Of a stretch of 64,000 nucleotides of DNA, positions 46,859 through 55,713 are shown one piece after another. The notes below the pieces were generated by a model. The model worked only from the letters and a program-made list of their open reading frames with translations, did not search any database and was not told the DNA's origin. Source of the DNA: Parerythrobacter_A sp963838735 (GTDB lineage: Bacteria; Pseudomonadota; Alphaproteobacteria; Sphingomonadales; Sphingomonadaceae); NCBI GenBank assembly GCA_963838735.1, contig CAWISG010000003.1:372001-436000 (forward strand), written 5' to 3'. The position numbers and the translations under genes are program-made. The first letter of the stretch is position 1. Each line of letters begins with the position of its first letter.

Positions 46859-48403
46859 TTGCCCGAAATTCGCCATGCCCTGACCACCCGTCGCGCCAAT
46901 GATTTTGCCGCATGGTATCAAGAAGTCATCACCGCCGCCGACCTGGCCGAGGAATCCGGTGTGCGGGGGTGTATGGTAATCAAGCCGTGGGGCTTCGGCA
47001 TCTGGGAGCGTATCCAGCATCTGCTCGACCGGCGCATCAAGGATACCGGACACGACAACTGCTATTTCCCGATCTTCATCCCCCTCGCCAATTTTGAGCG
47101 CGAGGCGGAGCATGTCGAAGGGTTTGCGAAGGAAATGGCGGTAGTCACGCACCACCGCCTGATCGCGGATGAAAACGGCGGACTGATTCCCGATCCCGAC
47201 GCAAAACTGGAAGAACCGCTGGTGGTGCGGCCAACGTCGGAAACCATCGTGGGCGACGCGATGGCGCGGTGGGTGCAGAGCTGGCGCGATCTGCCGCTGA
47301 AGCTGAACCAGTGGGCCAATGTCGTGCGCTGGGAGATGCGGACCCGCATGTTTCTGCGCACCAGCGAATTCCTGTGGCAGGAAGGCCATACCGCCCATGC
47401 CGGTGCGGACGAGGCGCGCGCGCATACGATGACCATGCTGGAGGTCTATCGCGCCTGTGCCGAAGACGATCTGGCGATGCCGGTGGTCACCGGCGAAAAG
47501 CCGGAGAACGAGCGGTTTCCGGGTGCGGTCGAAACTTGGTCGATCGAAGCGATGATGCAGGACGGCAAGGCATTGCAGGCCGGCACCAGCCACTATCTCG
47601 GCACCAATTTCGCCGAAGCGAGCGGCATCCGCTATCAGGACCGCGAAGGCCAGCAGGCGCTGTGCCACACCACGAGCTGGGGTGTGTCCACCCGCATGGT
47701 CGGCGGGGTTATCATGACGCATGGCGACGATGACGGGCTGCGCGTGCCGCCCGCCATCGCGCCGTGGCAAGTCGTCATCCTGCCGATGTTGCGCGATAAG
47801 CCGGAAGACGAAGCACTGGTTGCCTATTGCGAAAAACTGCGCGTCAGCCTGGCGGCGCGGTCGACACTGGGCGAGCCGGTGCGTGTGCTGCTGGATACCA
47901 AGCCGGGCAAGGCGGCCGCCAAACGGTGGGACTGGGTCCGCAAGGGCGCGCCGGTCATCATCGAGGTTGGCGGACGCGATATGGATGGCGGCGTCGTCAG
48001 CCTTTTGCGCCGCGATGCGCTGTGGAATGCGGACAACGGCAAGCCCGCCTTCGCAACGCCTACGCGAGACGAAGCTGGCGAAACAGTACCCGCAATGTTG
48101 GCCGAAATGCAGACGGCTCTGTTCGAGGAAGCCATGGCGCGGCGCGAGGCGAACATTACGAGAGGCGTGACCACCCGCGATGCATTGGCAGGGATATATG
48201 CCGAAGATGCGCAATATCCTGGATGGGTCGAGGTGCAGTGGGCCAGACCGACCGGGGCAGCGCTGGACGCAGTGGTCGAGGAACTGAAGGCGATGAAGCT
48301 GACGATCCGCAACGTTCCGATGAACGCGGCACCGGTTGACGGCGCATGTTTCTTTACGGGTGAACCTGCGGTCGAGCGTATCTATTTGGCGCGGGCGTAC
48401 TGA
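46859..48403 (+). CDS. proS: prolyl-tRNA synthetase, archaeal/eukaryotic type
   Basis: Class II synthetase charging tRNA-Pro. The 514-residue sequence follows the archaeal/eukaryotic-like form: VRGCMVIKPWGFGIWERIQ, RPTSETIVGDAMARWVQSW, WANVVRWEMRTRMFLRTSEF, LWQEGHTAHA and TSWGVSTRMVGGVIMTHGD. It lacks the editing insert of the Escherichia coli type. The start is TTG at 46859 with GGAG nine bases upstream; there is no in-frame ATG nearby. phaR lies 35 bases upstream. Confidence 0.93.
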   Translation: MPEIRHALTTRRANDFAAWYQEVITAADLAEESGVRGCMVIKPWGFGIWERIQHLLDRRIKDTGHDNCYFPIFIPLANFEREAEHVEGFAKEMAVVTHHRLIADENGGLIPDPDAKLEEPLVVRPTSETIVGDAMARWVQSWRDLPLKLNQWANVVRWEMRTRMFLRTSEFLWQEGHTAHAGADEARAHTMTMLEVYRACAEDDLAMPVVTGEKPENERFPGAVETWSIEAMMQDGKALQAGTSHYLGTNFAEASGIRYQDREGQQALCHTTSWGVSTRMVGGVIMTHGDDDGLRVPPAIAPWQVVILPMLRDKPEDEALVAYCEKLRVSLAARSTLGEPVRVLLDTKPGKAAAKRWDWVRKGAPVIIEVGGRDMDGGVVSLLRRDALWNADNGKPAFATPTRDEAGETVPAMLAEMQTALFEEAMARREANITRGVTTRDALAGIYAEDAQYPGWVEVQWARPTGAALDAVVEELKAMKLTIRNVPMNAAPVDGACFFTGEPAVERIYLARAY

Positions 48404-48468
48404 GCTATTCGTTTGTCGGCCCGGCGCGCCGTCTTGCAATAAACCGGGTCGGGGTTAACAGTCCGGCC

Positions 48469-49812
48469 ATGCGCAAATTTCTCCTCTTCCCGCTCCTCGT
48501 TCTCGCCCAGCCAGCTACAGCGACTTCCGACCCCGCCGCCGAAGTCTCCGAAGACCGCCTGCGCGCGGATGTCGAGCGGCTGGTCGCCTTCGGTACGCGG
48601 CACACCCTGTCCTCGCAAACCGATCCGGAGCGCGGCATCGGCGCTGCCGTCGATTGGGGTGCTGATACCTTCCGCGCAATTTCGGCGGATTGCGGGGGAT
48701 GCCTCAACGTGGTACTGCCCGAACGCATCGTCGAAGGGCGGCGTATCCCAACGCCCACGCGCCTGCGCAATGCCGTCGCCATCCAGCGCGGCAGCGAGCG
48801 ACCGAACGAAGTCATCATCGTGCAGGGCCATATCGACAGCCGAGTCAGCGACGTTTCCGATTTTACCAGCGATGCGCCCGGTGCGAATGACGACGCTTCG
48901 GGCGTCGCGCTGTCCATCGAAGCGGCGCGGGTTTTGTCGAAAAACATCTACCCCTCCACCATCGTCTACGCCCTTCTCGCGGGCGAGGAGCAGGGCCTCT
49001 ACGGCGCGCGCCTGCTGGTCGATTACGCGAAGGAACAGGGCTGGCAGGTCAAGGCCGTGCTCAGCAACGATATGGTCGGCGGCAGTTGCGGTTCGGACGG
49101 GTTCTGCGATGCCGAACACGTCCGCGTCTTTTCGGAAGGTGCACGGGCCGACCTAACCGATACGGTGCGCGCAGCGCAGCGGCGCGAAGGCGGCGAGAAT
49201 GACAGCCCGGGGCGCAACCTGTCGCGCTGGCTGGACGGCTTGGCTGACGAAACCGAAGGCGGTATCGACGTGCGGCAGATCTGGCGCACCGACCGGATGG
49301 GCCGGGGCGGAGACCAGATCCCGTTCCTGGAGGCTGGTTACCCTGCCGTCCGCATTTCGGTCGCAGTGGAGGATTACGAACATCAGCATCAGGACCTGCG
49401 CGTCGAGGATGGCGTAACCTATGGCGACACGGTGGACGAAATGGACTTTGCCTATCTTGCGCGCGTGACCGAGTTCAACGTGCGCGCGCTGGACCGCCTG
49501 GCCCGCACGCCGATGCCGCCCGCACCCTCGGCAGAGGCGGCGGTACAGACCTTTACCACGCTGACGTGGGAGCCGGTTCCGGGCGCGATCGGCTATACCA
49601 TCTGGCAACGCCGCACCGACGAAAGCGCGTGGCGTGCCGAACCGCTGATCGAAAATGTAGTGGCTACCAGCGCCAAGCTGGAAGGGGTGCGCGGCGACGA
49701 CTGGTTCTTCGGGGTCAGCGCGACAGGTCCGGATGGGGACATGTCGCCTATTGCGAGCGCGGTGCCGGCGGGCGCATTCATGCCGATAGCGGAGCGAGAG
49801 TCCGACGATTAG
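48469..49812 (+). CDS. secreted M28 family zinc aminopeptidase
   Basis: A 447-residue exported peptidase. The signal peptide MRKFLLFPLLVLAQPATA precedes an M28 catalytic domain with metal ligands His121 (GHIDS), Asp141 (GANDDASG) and the Glu pair 173-174 (AGEEQGLYG), and a late His in HQHQD. The C-terminal 90 residues look like a fibronectin III-type domain (LTWEPVPGAIGYTIW). It probably cleaves N-terminal residues from peptides outside the cytoplasm. It converges with the next gene and overlaps it by 35 bases. Confidence 0.88.
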   Translation: MRKFLLFPLLVLAQPATATSDPAAEVSEDRLRADVERLVAFGTRHTLSSQTDPERGIGAAVDWGADTFRAISADCGGCLNVVLPERIVEGRRIPTPTRLRNAVAIQRGSERPNEVIIVQGHIDSRVSDVSDFTSDAPGANDDASGVALSIEAARVLSKNIYPSTIVYALLAGEEQGLYGARLLVDYAKEQGWQVKAVLSNDMVGGSCGSDGFCDAEHVRVFSEGARADLTDTVRAAQRREGGENDSPGRNLSRWLDGLADETEGGIDVRQIWRTDRMGRGGDQIPFLEAGYPAVRISVAVEDYEHQHQDLRVEDGVTYGDTVDEMDFAYLARVTEFNVRALDRLARTPMPPAPSAEAAVQTFTTLTWEPVPGAIGYTIWQRRTDESAWRAEPLIENVVATSAKLEGVRGDDWFFGVSATGPDGDMSPIASAVPAGAFMPIAERESDD

Positions 49813-50662
49813 GCGCATCCAGCGCGGCCAGCCAATGTCGGCCAAGCTCCACGTCGATCCAGTCCTCTTCGAACCGGTCAAGCCCCGAACCGGGATAGAA
49901 GCAGAATTCGCCGAAGCGCGGGCGCCCCTCGATCTCGTAAAAATCCACGCGTGCGAAGCGGAATGTCGCGGCGAGCCGCTCGGCAGCGCGCAGCATATCG
50001 GGCAGGCTCCGTGGCAAGTCCGCCGCTGGTCCAGTATGTCGCGCCATCCGCTTGCCGGACCGGTCAAAAAGTACCCAGCGATGGTTGCTGCCGCGTCCGG
50101 TATGCACCTGGATATGCGTGGCTTCTGCGCCAAATACGTAGATCTTGTAGTCGGTCAAAGGAGTCCCGCCGTGGCCGAGCATCGGTTCGGCCAGCACACC
50201 GCGCGGGGCATCGCGATACGCCCATTCGTCCAGCCATTGGCCATAGGGCGAGGCGGTCCACCGATTTGCCCGTTCTCTAAGGTCCGCCCAACATTCGGGC
50301 GAAGCATCTGAGGACAGCAGCGCATACTGGTTGCAACCGCTGCGTGCTTTGAACATGGCCGCACCGCCGAAGTCGGGGCTGGATGCGGGCAAGGTCGGCC
50401 AGCAGGCCAGCGTAGACGTAACCCATTCATCGCCAAGACTGTCCGCCACGCGCCGCTTGGAAGCGTGTTTGTCCAGACATGCGGTCATCGCGACATCGCG
50501 GTCATATAGCTTGCGCAACTGCACCAGTTCCGTGAAACGCGTGGGCGTGACAAGATCTGGCAACCTTCCGAAACGCCACAGGTAACACAGCGTGATCCGC
50601 GCCCTCGCCATCGAAATGTTCGAAGCGCCTTCGCGCCGCATCAGTGCGTGTTCCATCGTCAT
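49778..50662 (-). CDS. TupA-like ATP-grasp family protein
   Basis: A protein of about 294 residues matching ATP-grasp enzymes of the TupA type, which ligate acidic groups to cell-surface polymers. Visible blocks are FTELVQLRKLYDRD, KARSGCNQY, LTDYKIYVFGAE and FARVDFYEIEGRPRFGEF. The start is uncertain: I took the ATG at 50662; longer frames run into rnr. The product is unknown and no polysaccharide genes are adjacent. Confidence 0.75.
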   Translation of the reverse strand: MTMEHALMRREGASNISMARARITLCYLWRFGRLPDLVTPTRFTELVQLRKLYDRDVAMTACLDKHASKRRVADSLGDEWVTSTLACWPTLPASSPDFGGAAMFKARSGCNQYALLSSDASPECWADLRERANRWTASPYGQWLDEWAYRDAPRGVLAEPMLGHGGTPLTDYKIYVFGAEATHIQVHTGRGSNHRWVLFDRSGKRMARHTGPAADLPRSLPDMLRAAERLAATFRFARVDFYEIEGRPRFGEFCFYPGSGLDRFEEDWIDVELGRHWLAALDAPNRRTLAPLSA

Positions 50663-50736
50663 CAGAGCGATGCATGGCGCGCCCGGTTCCCGAAGCCGCA
50701 GTTGCCGCGCCGCCCGCGCAGCCCTACGTGTAGCCG

Positions 50737-53058
50737 ATGCCAAAACCTTCCCAATCCAAACGTCCCGCCAAACGCAATGCGGGCCTGCCATCGCCCACCC
50801 AGATCATCGAGTTTATCCAGGGGTCCGACGGGGTTATCGGCAAGCGCGAGATCGCCAAGGCGTTCGGGCTTAAGGGGCAGGACAAGATCGCGTTGAAAAA
50901 GCGTTTGCGCGATATGGCGGAGGAAGGGCTGATCGACGGCAAGAAGACGGCGTATCACCGCATGGGCGGCGTGCCGAAAGTGACGGTCCTGCGCGTGCTG
51001 GAAATCGAGGATGGGGAGCCCCATGCCATTCCCGATAGCTGGCAACCCGACGATGCAACACCGCCGCCGCGTTTGCGCGTAATCGAAAACAACAAGGGGC
51101 GCACGCGCCATGCCGCGCTAAAGGTGGGCGACAGGGTTTTGGCCCGGACCGAAGAGGCGGGCGGGGGCTGGATTGCCCATGTGATGAAGAAACTGCCCGC
51201 GAAGACCGAAGGGTTGATGGGCGTTGTCGAGATGGATGCAGACGGCAAGGCGTGGCTGGCACCGGTGGACAAGCGAGTTCGCACGTCGTCGCCGATCAGC
51301 GACCTTGGCGAAGCGTCGGAAGGCGAACTGGTACGTGCCGAGCCGACCGGGCGCGGCGCGCGGGCCGGGGTTAAGGTTGTAGAAGTGCTGGGCGATCCAC
51401 TGGCTCCGCGTGCGTTTTCGCTCATAGCGATATCGAAGCACGGCATCCCGGACGTGTTTTGCGAGGAAGCGCTGGACGAGGCGCAGCGCGTTGCGAAGCT
51501 GCCGCTGTCCGACGACACACGCGAAGACCTGCGCGATGTGCCCATCGTCGCCATCGATCCCGCCGATGCACGCGACCACGACGATGCCATCTGGGCCGAA
51601 CCGGACGGGCAGGGCGGTTTCCGTGCCATCGTCGCCATTGCCGATGTCGCGTTCTATGTGCGCCCCGGCGGCGCGGTGGATCGCGAGGCGCGCAAGCGGG
51701 GCAATTCGGTATACTTCCCGGACCGCGTCGTGCCTATGCTGCCCGAAGTGCTGAGCGCCGATGTCTGCTCGCTCAAACAGGACCAGGATCGCGCGGCGAT
51801 GGTCTGCCACCTGCTGATCGACAAGGCGGGCAAGATCACCTCGCAGCGGTTCACCCGGGCCATCGTTCGGCTTGCGGCAAACATCGCTTACGAGGATGCG
51901 CAGGCGCAGATCGACGCAGGCAAGGCAAGCGAGCCGTTGCGCAACCTGTGGGCCTGCTGGGGCGTACTGGCCAAGGCAAGGGCCGGGCGCGATCCGCTTG
52001 AACTGGACTTGCCCGAACGCCGCGTCATGCTGGACGAAGCGGGCAAGATTGCCGAAATCGCCGTACGCGAACGGCTCGACGCGCATCGTGTTGTGGAAGA
52101 TTTCATGATTGCGGCCAATGTCGCCGCCGCCAAGGCGCTGGAAAGCAAGACCGCGCCCGTCGTCTATCGGATCCACGAGCCGCCGAGCCGGGAGAAGCTG
52201 ATGGCGTTGAAGGAGTATTTCGACACGCTGGGCCGCAAGCTGGCGCTGGGGCAGGTCATCACACCCGGCCTGTTCAACCGGATGCTGAAGGACGTAACGG
52301 AAGAAGCAGACAAGGCCCAGACAATGGAAGCCGTGCTGCGCACGCAGACGCAGGCCTATTACGGCCCGCGCAATGCGGGACATTTCGGGTTGGCGCTCGG
52401 CTCCTACGCTCATTTCACTTCGCCCATCCGCCGCTATGCCGACCTGCTGGTGCATCGTGCGTTGTCCGATGCCTTCAAGCTGGAGCAACCCAAGCCGAAG
52501 GGCGACATCCCGCCCAAATCGGGCTTGTCGGATCACGACCGAAACGATCTGGGCAAGATCACCGACGCAATCAGCAAGACCGAACGTCGCGCGATGGAGG
52601 CGGAACGGGATACCGTGGACCGTTACGTCGCGGCTTGGCTGGCGGGGCGCGTGGGCGAGACATTCGATACGCGCATTACCGGCGTGCAGAATTTCGGCTT
52701 CTTCGCCACCATCGAGAAGCTGGGCGGCGACGGGCTGGTGCCGGTCAGCACGCTGGGCGATGATTTCTTCCGCTATGACGAGAAAGCGCAGGCACTGATC
52801 GGGGAACGCAGCGGTCGCAGCTACACCACCGGCGACAGGCTGAAACTGAAGCTGGGCGAAGCGAATGCGCTGACCGGCGCGCTGAAATTTGTGCCGCTGG
52901 ATGCGGATGGCAATGCCATTGAACCACGCGGCGGGCGTCCGGCGGGTCGCGGCCCGAGCAAGGGGTATCGTGGCAAGCCTCACGGTACAAAAACCACGGG
53001 GAAGCAAGGCCGGCCGGGGAACATCCGCCACCAAGGCAGAGTGAAACGCAAACGCTGA
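50737..53058 (+). CDS. rnr: ribonuclease R
   Basis: Processive 3'-5' exoribonuclease that degrades structured RNA. Its 773 residues have N-terminal winged-helix and cold-shock domains, the RNB catalytic domain with DPADARDHDDAIWAE carrying the metal-binding Asp residues, and HFTSPIRRYADLLVHR, then an S1 domain and a Lys/Arg/Gly-rich tail. ATG at 50737. Divergent from the ATP-grasp gene. Confidence 0.95.
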   Translation: MPKPSQSKRPAKRNAGLPSPTQIIEFIQGSDGVIGKREIAKAFGLKGQDKIALKKRLRDMAEEGLIDGKKTAYHRMGGVPKVTVLRVLEIEDGEPHAIPDSWQPDDATPPPRLRVIENNKGRTRHAALKVGDRVLARTEEAGGGWIAHVMKKLPAKTEGLMGVVEMDADGKAWLAPVDKRVRTSSPISDLGEASEGELVRAEPTGRGARAGVKVVEVLGDPLAPRAFSLIAISKHGIPDVFCEEALDEAQRVAKLPLSDDTREDLRDVPIVAIDPADARDHDDAIWAEPDGQGGFRAIVAIADVAFYVRPGGAVDREARKRGNSVYFPDRVVPMLPEVLSADVCSLKQDQDRAAMVCHLLIDKAGKITSQRFTRAIVRLAANIAYEDAQAQIDAGKASEPLRNLWACWGVLAKARAGRDPLELDLPERRVMLDEAGKIAEIAVRERLDAHRVVEDFMIAANVAAAKALESKTAPVVYRIHEPPSREKLMALKEYFDTLGRKLALGQVITPGLFNRMLKDVTEEADKAQTMEAVLRTQTQAYYGPRNAGHFGLALGSYAHFTSPIRRYADLLVHRALSDAFKLEQPKPKGDIPPKSGLSDHDRNDLGKITDAISKTERRAMEAERDTVDRYVAAWLAGRVGETFDTRITGVQNFGFFATIEKLGGDGLVPVSTLGDDFFRYDEKAQALIGERSGRSYTTGDRLKLKLGEANALTGALKFVPLDADGNAIEPRGGRPAGRGPSKGYRGKPHGTKTTGKQGRPGNIRHQGRVKRKR

Positions 53059-53108
53059 CGGAACATGCGGCGTTTTCCGGACGTTTAGGGCGTGAAAAGG
53101 AGAAACCC

Positions 53109-53624
53109 ATGCTCAAGCCCGGCCAGAAAGTGCCCGACCTAGAACTTCCGCTTACGATACAGGCGCGGTTCGACCTGTACAGCCAAAGCCCTGACGCCTT
53201 CACCATGCTAGTGTTCTATCGCGGTAAACATTGCCCGATCTGCCGGAATTACCTGGAGGAGCTGGGCGGACGACTGAGCGATTTCACCGACCGTGGCATC
53301 TCGCCCTTTGCAATCTGTATGGACAGCGAAGAGCGGGCGATGATCGTCGACAACGAGTGGGACACGCACGATCTGCCGCTGGTTTATGACTTGGCGGAAG
53401 ATACCGCGCACGAATGGGGTTTGTATATCTCGCAAAAGCGTGATGGCAGCGAGGAGCCGGAGGTTTTCTCGGAACCCGGCCTGTTCCTTATCCGGCCCGA
53501 CAACACGCTGTATTTCGCCAACATCCAGAATGCGCCGTTCACGCGCCCGTCGCTGGACCAGTTGCTGGATGGCATCGATTATATCGGCAAGAACGATTAT
53601 CCGGTACGCGGCACGCTGACTTAG
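53109..53624 (+). CDS. peroxiredoxin-like AhpC/TSA family protein
   Basis: A 171-residue thioredoxin-fold protein. The active site is CPIC at 42-45 (VFYRGKHCPICRNYLEEL), a CxxC rather than the single Cys of classical peroxiredoxins, so it may act as a thiol reductase or peroxidase. Cytoplasmic, no signal peptide. ATG at 53109 after AAAAGGAG. It converges with the stress-protein gene across three bases. Confidence 0.85.
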   Translation: MLKPGQKVPDLELPLTIQARFDLYSQSPDAFTMLVFYRGKHCPICRNYLEELGGRLSDFTDRGISPFAICMDSEERAMIVDNEWDTHDLPLVYDLAEDTAHEWGLYISQKRDGSEEPEVFSEPGLFLIRPDNTLYFANIQNAPFTRPSLDQLLDGIDYIGKNDYPVRGTLT

Positions 53625-53627
53625 CCG

Positions 53628-54083
53628 TCAGCTCGCCAGGCTGTCGATTTCCTCCGTCGTGAACCGCCCGGGCACGATGTAGAGGGGGCAAGGCAGGCTC
53701 GCGGTATGACTGGCGAAATGCGCGATCAGGGGGCCTGGCGATCCCTCCGCCGCTGCGCCCAGCACCAGCGCCACGACTTCGGGATGTTCGTCCAGATATG
53801 TCCGGACAACTTCGTGCGGCTCTCCAGTACGCACGGTGATTTTCGGCATTCGCCCGCTTTCCGAAAACAGGTTTCCTGCCGCGCTGCTGGCAATGGCCTC
53901 GGCGCGGTCATGTGCCTCTTCCTCGATGGTGGCCTGTACAGCACCAAAAGCGGTGAAGTTCTGTTTCTCGACCACGGCGAGAATATGCACGGCATCGCCC
54001 CTGTCGCTGACGCGGCGTGAGGCGAACCGCAGTGCTTTTTGTGCTTCTTCGCTTTCGTCGATGACCACCAGATATATCCGCAT
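53628..54083 (-). CDS. universal stress protein UspA family
   Basis: A 151-residue single Usp domain: start MRIYLVVIDESEEAQKALRF and the C-terminal segment VLGAAAEGSPGPLIAHFASH, which corresponds to the G-2x-G-9x-G(S/T) nucleotide loop in altered form. Relatives bind ATP or AMP and help survival under stress. I chose the ATG at 54083 because GGGAGG lies a few bases upstream; 54101 would add six residues. Confidence 0.85.
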   Translation of the reverse strand: MRIYLVVIDESEEAQKALRFASRRVSDRGDAVHILAVVEKQNFTAFGAVQATIEEEAHDRAEAIASSAAGNLFSESGRMPKITVRTGEPHEVVRTYLDEHPEVVALVLGAAAEGSPGPLIAHFASHTASLPCPLYIVPGRFTTEEIDSLAS

Positions 54084-54223
54084 ATCGCCTCCCTGCCGCA
54101 TCGGGTTGGCCCGTTGCCTGTGTCGGGGTTATCCGTTGAAAACGTATTCGGCGCAACAACCTTGCCGCGGCTGCCCAAAGTGGTCAGAACGCACCTTGCA
54201 CGCACACAGGACCAATCGCGCCC

Positions 54224-55546
54224 ATGCCCATTTCGATCAAGATGCCCGCCCTGTCGCCGACGATGGAAGAAGGCACGCTTGCCAAATGGCTGGTGGCAGT
54301 TGGCGACACTGTGGGATCCGGCGATATCATGGCCGAGATCGAGACCGACAAGGCGACAATGGAGTTCGAGGCAGTCGATGAGGGCACCATCGCGTCGATT
54401 GCCGTGCCGGAGGGGACCGAAGGCGTAAAGGTCGGCACCGTCATCGCGGTGCTGGCCGAGGATGGCGAAAGCGTTGAGGACGTTGCCAAGACCGATACGG
54501 ATACGCATACGGGCGCTGAAAAGTCGCACGAGGCGGAAATCGAGGAGGAACGGCTTGAGGAGACGGACGCCGAGGTATCGGTGGAACCGAAAACGGAAAG
54601 TGCCGGTCCAGCGCCGACACAAAGAGCGGACGATGGAGATCGCGTCATAGCGTCGCCGCTGGCGCGCAGGATTGCCGAACAGAAGGGTCTGGCCCTTGCG
54701 GATATCTTGGGTAGCGGTCCAAATGGCCGGATCGTGAAAGCGGATGTGGAACAGGCGACTACGCGGCAGAAAGCGTCCGAGCCCACCACCGAACCTGACC
54801 AGGTTCTCGACACGCCAAAGACACCCGCCAAGACGCCCGCCGAAAGCGAATTCGGCGCGCCGTTCGAAGCGCAGAAGCTCAACAATGTCCGCAAGGTCAT
54901 CGCGCGCCGCCTCACGGAAGCGAAGCAGACGATCCCGCATATCTATCTTACGGTCGATATCCACTTGGATGCGCTGCTGAAGTTGCGCGGGCAACTGAAC
55001 GCTTCGCTGGAAGCGGACGGCATAAAGCTGTCGGTCAATGACCTCATCATCAAGGCGCTGGCCCGCGCTCTCGACCGGGTGCCGCAATGCAATGTGAGTT
55101 TCCAGGGCGACACGCTGCACGAATATTCGCGGCAGGATATATCGGTGGCGGTGGCCGCGCCCAGCGGCCTAATCACGCCGATCATCGTGGACGCGGGGCG
55201 CAAGGGACTGGCGCAGATCAGCAGCGAGATGACGGAGTTGGCCCAGAAGGCACGCGACGGCAAATTGCAGCCGCACGAATATCAGGGCGGCACTGCCAGT
55301 CTCAGCAATCTGGGCATGTTCGGCACCAAGCAGTTCGACGCCGTCATCAATCCGCCGCAAGCCATGATCCTGGCCATCGGCGCCGGCGAGAAACGTCCTG
55401 CGGTGGTCGACGACGCGCTGGACGTCGCAACAGTGATGACCGCCACCGGCAGCTTCGACCATCGCGCCATCGACGGCGTGGACGGCGCGAAACTGATGGA
55501 CGCGGTGAAGCAGTTGCTGGAGAACCCGATGGGGCTGGTGGTGTGA
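54224..55546 (+). CDS. pdhC: dihydrolipoamide acetyltransferase (E2) of pyruvate dehydrogenase
   Basis: Core E2 enzyme transferring acetyl groups to CoA. In 440 residues: one lipoyl domain with the modified lysine in ETDKATME (Lys43), an acidic linker, a peripheral-subunit-binding domain (VIASPLARRIAEQKGLALAD) at about 140-178, and the catalytic domain with the active-site motif FDHRAIDGVDGA. The presence of lpdA next in line supports pyruvate dehydrogenase rather than 2-oxoglutarate dehydrogenase. E1 genes are not in the window. ATG at 54224. Confidence 0.93.
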   Translation: MPISIKMPALSPTMEEGTLAKWLVAVGDTVGSGDIMAEIETDKATMEFEAVDEGTIASIAVPEGTEGVKVGTVIAVLAEDGESVEDVAKTDTDTHTGAEKSHEAEIEEERLEETDAEVSVEPKTESAGPAPTQRADDGDRVIASPLARRIAEQKGLALADILGSGPNGRIVKADVEQATTRQKASEPTTEPDQVLDTPKTPAKTPAESEFGAPFEAQKLNNVRKVIARRLTEAKQTIPHIYLTVDIHLDALLKLRGQLNASLEADGIKLSVNDLIIKALARALDRVPQCNVSFQGDTLHEYSRQDISVAVAAPSGLITPIIVDAGRKGLAQISSEMTELAQKARDGKLQPHEYQGGTASLSNLGMFGTKQFDAVINPPQAMILAIGAGEKRPAVVDDALDVATVMTATGSFDHRAIDGVDGAKLMDAVKQLLENPMGLVV

Positions 55547-55713
55547 GCGGCGGGCAGTGCGGAACGCCTTTCCTACACGGCGTCAGACACGCCATCGAAT
55601 TGCGTCACCACGCTTGCAAAACCACCTGAATCAGGGAGCCCATTCTTTGCCCACTGGACAGTGTAACATCCGGTCTACGTCTTCCTACACAAACTCTCAA
55701 CAACGGATAGCAA

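Noticed and set aside
46838..48439. Minus-strand open frame of over 500 codons antisense to proS
   Set aside because: proS has full synthetase motifs; the antisense translation is low-information and His/Arg-rich.
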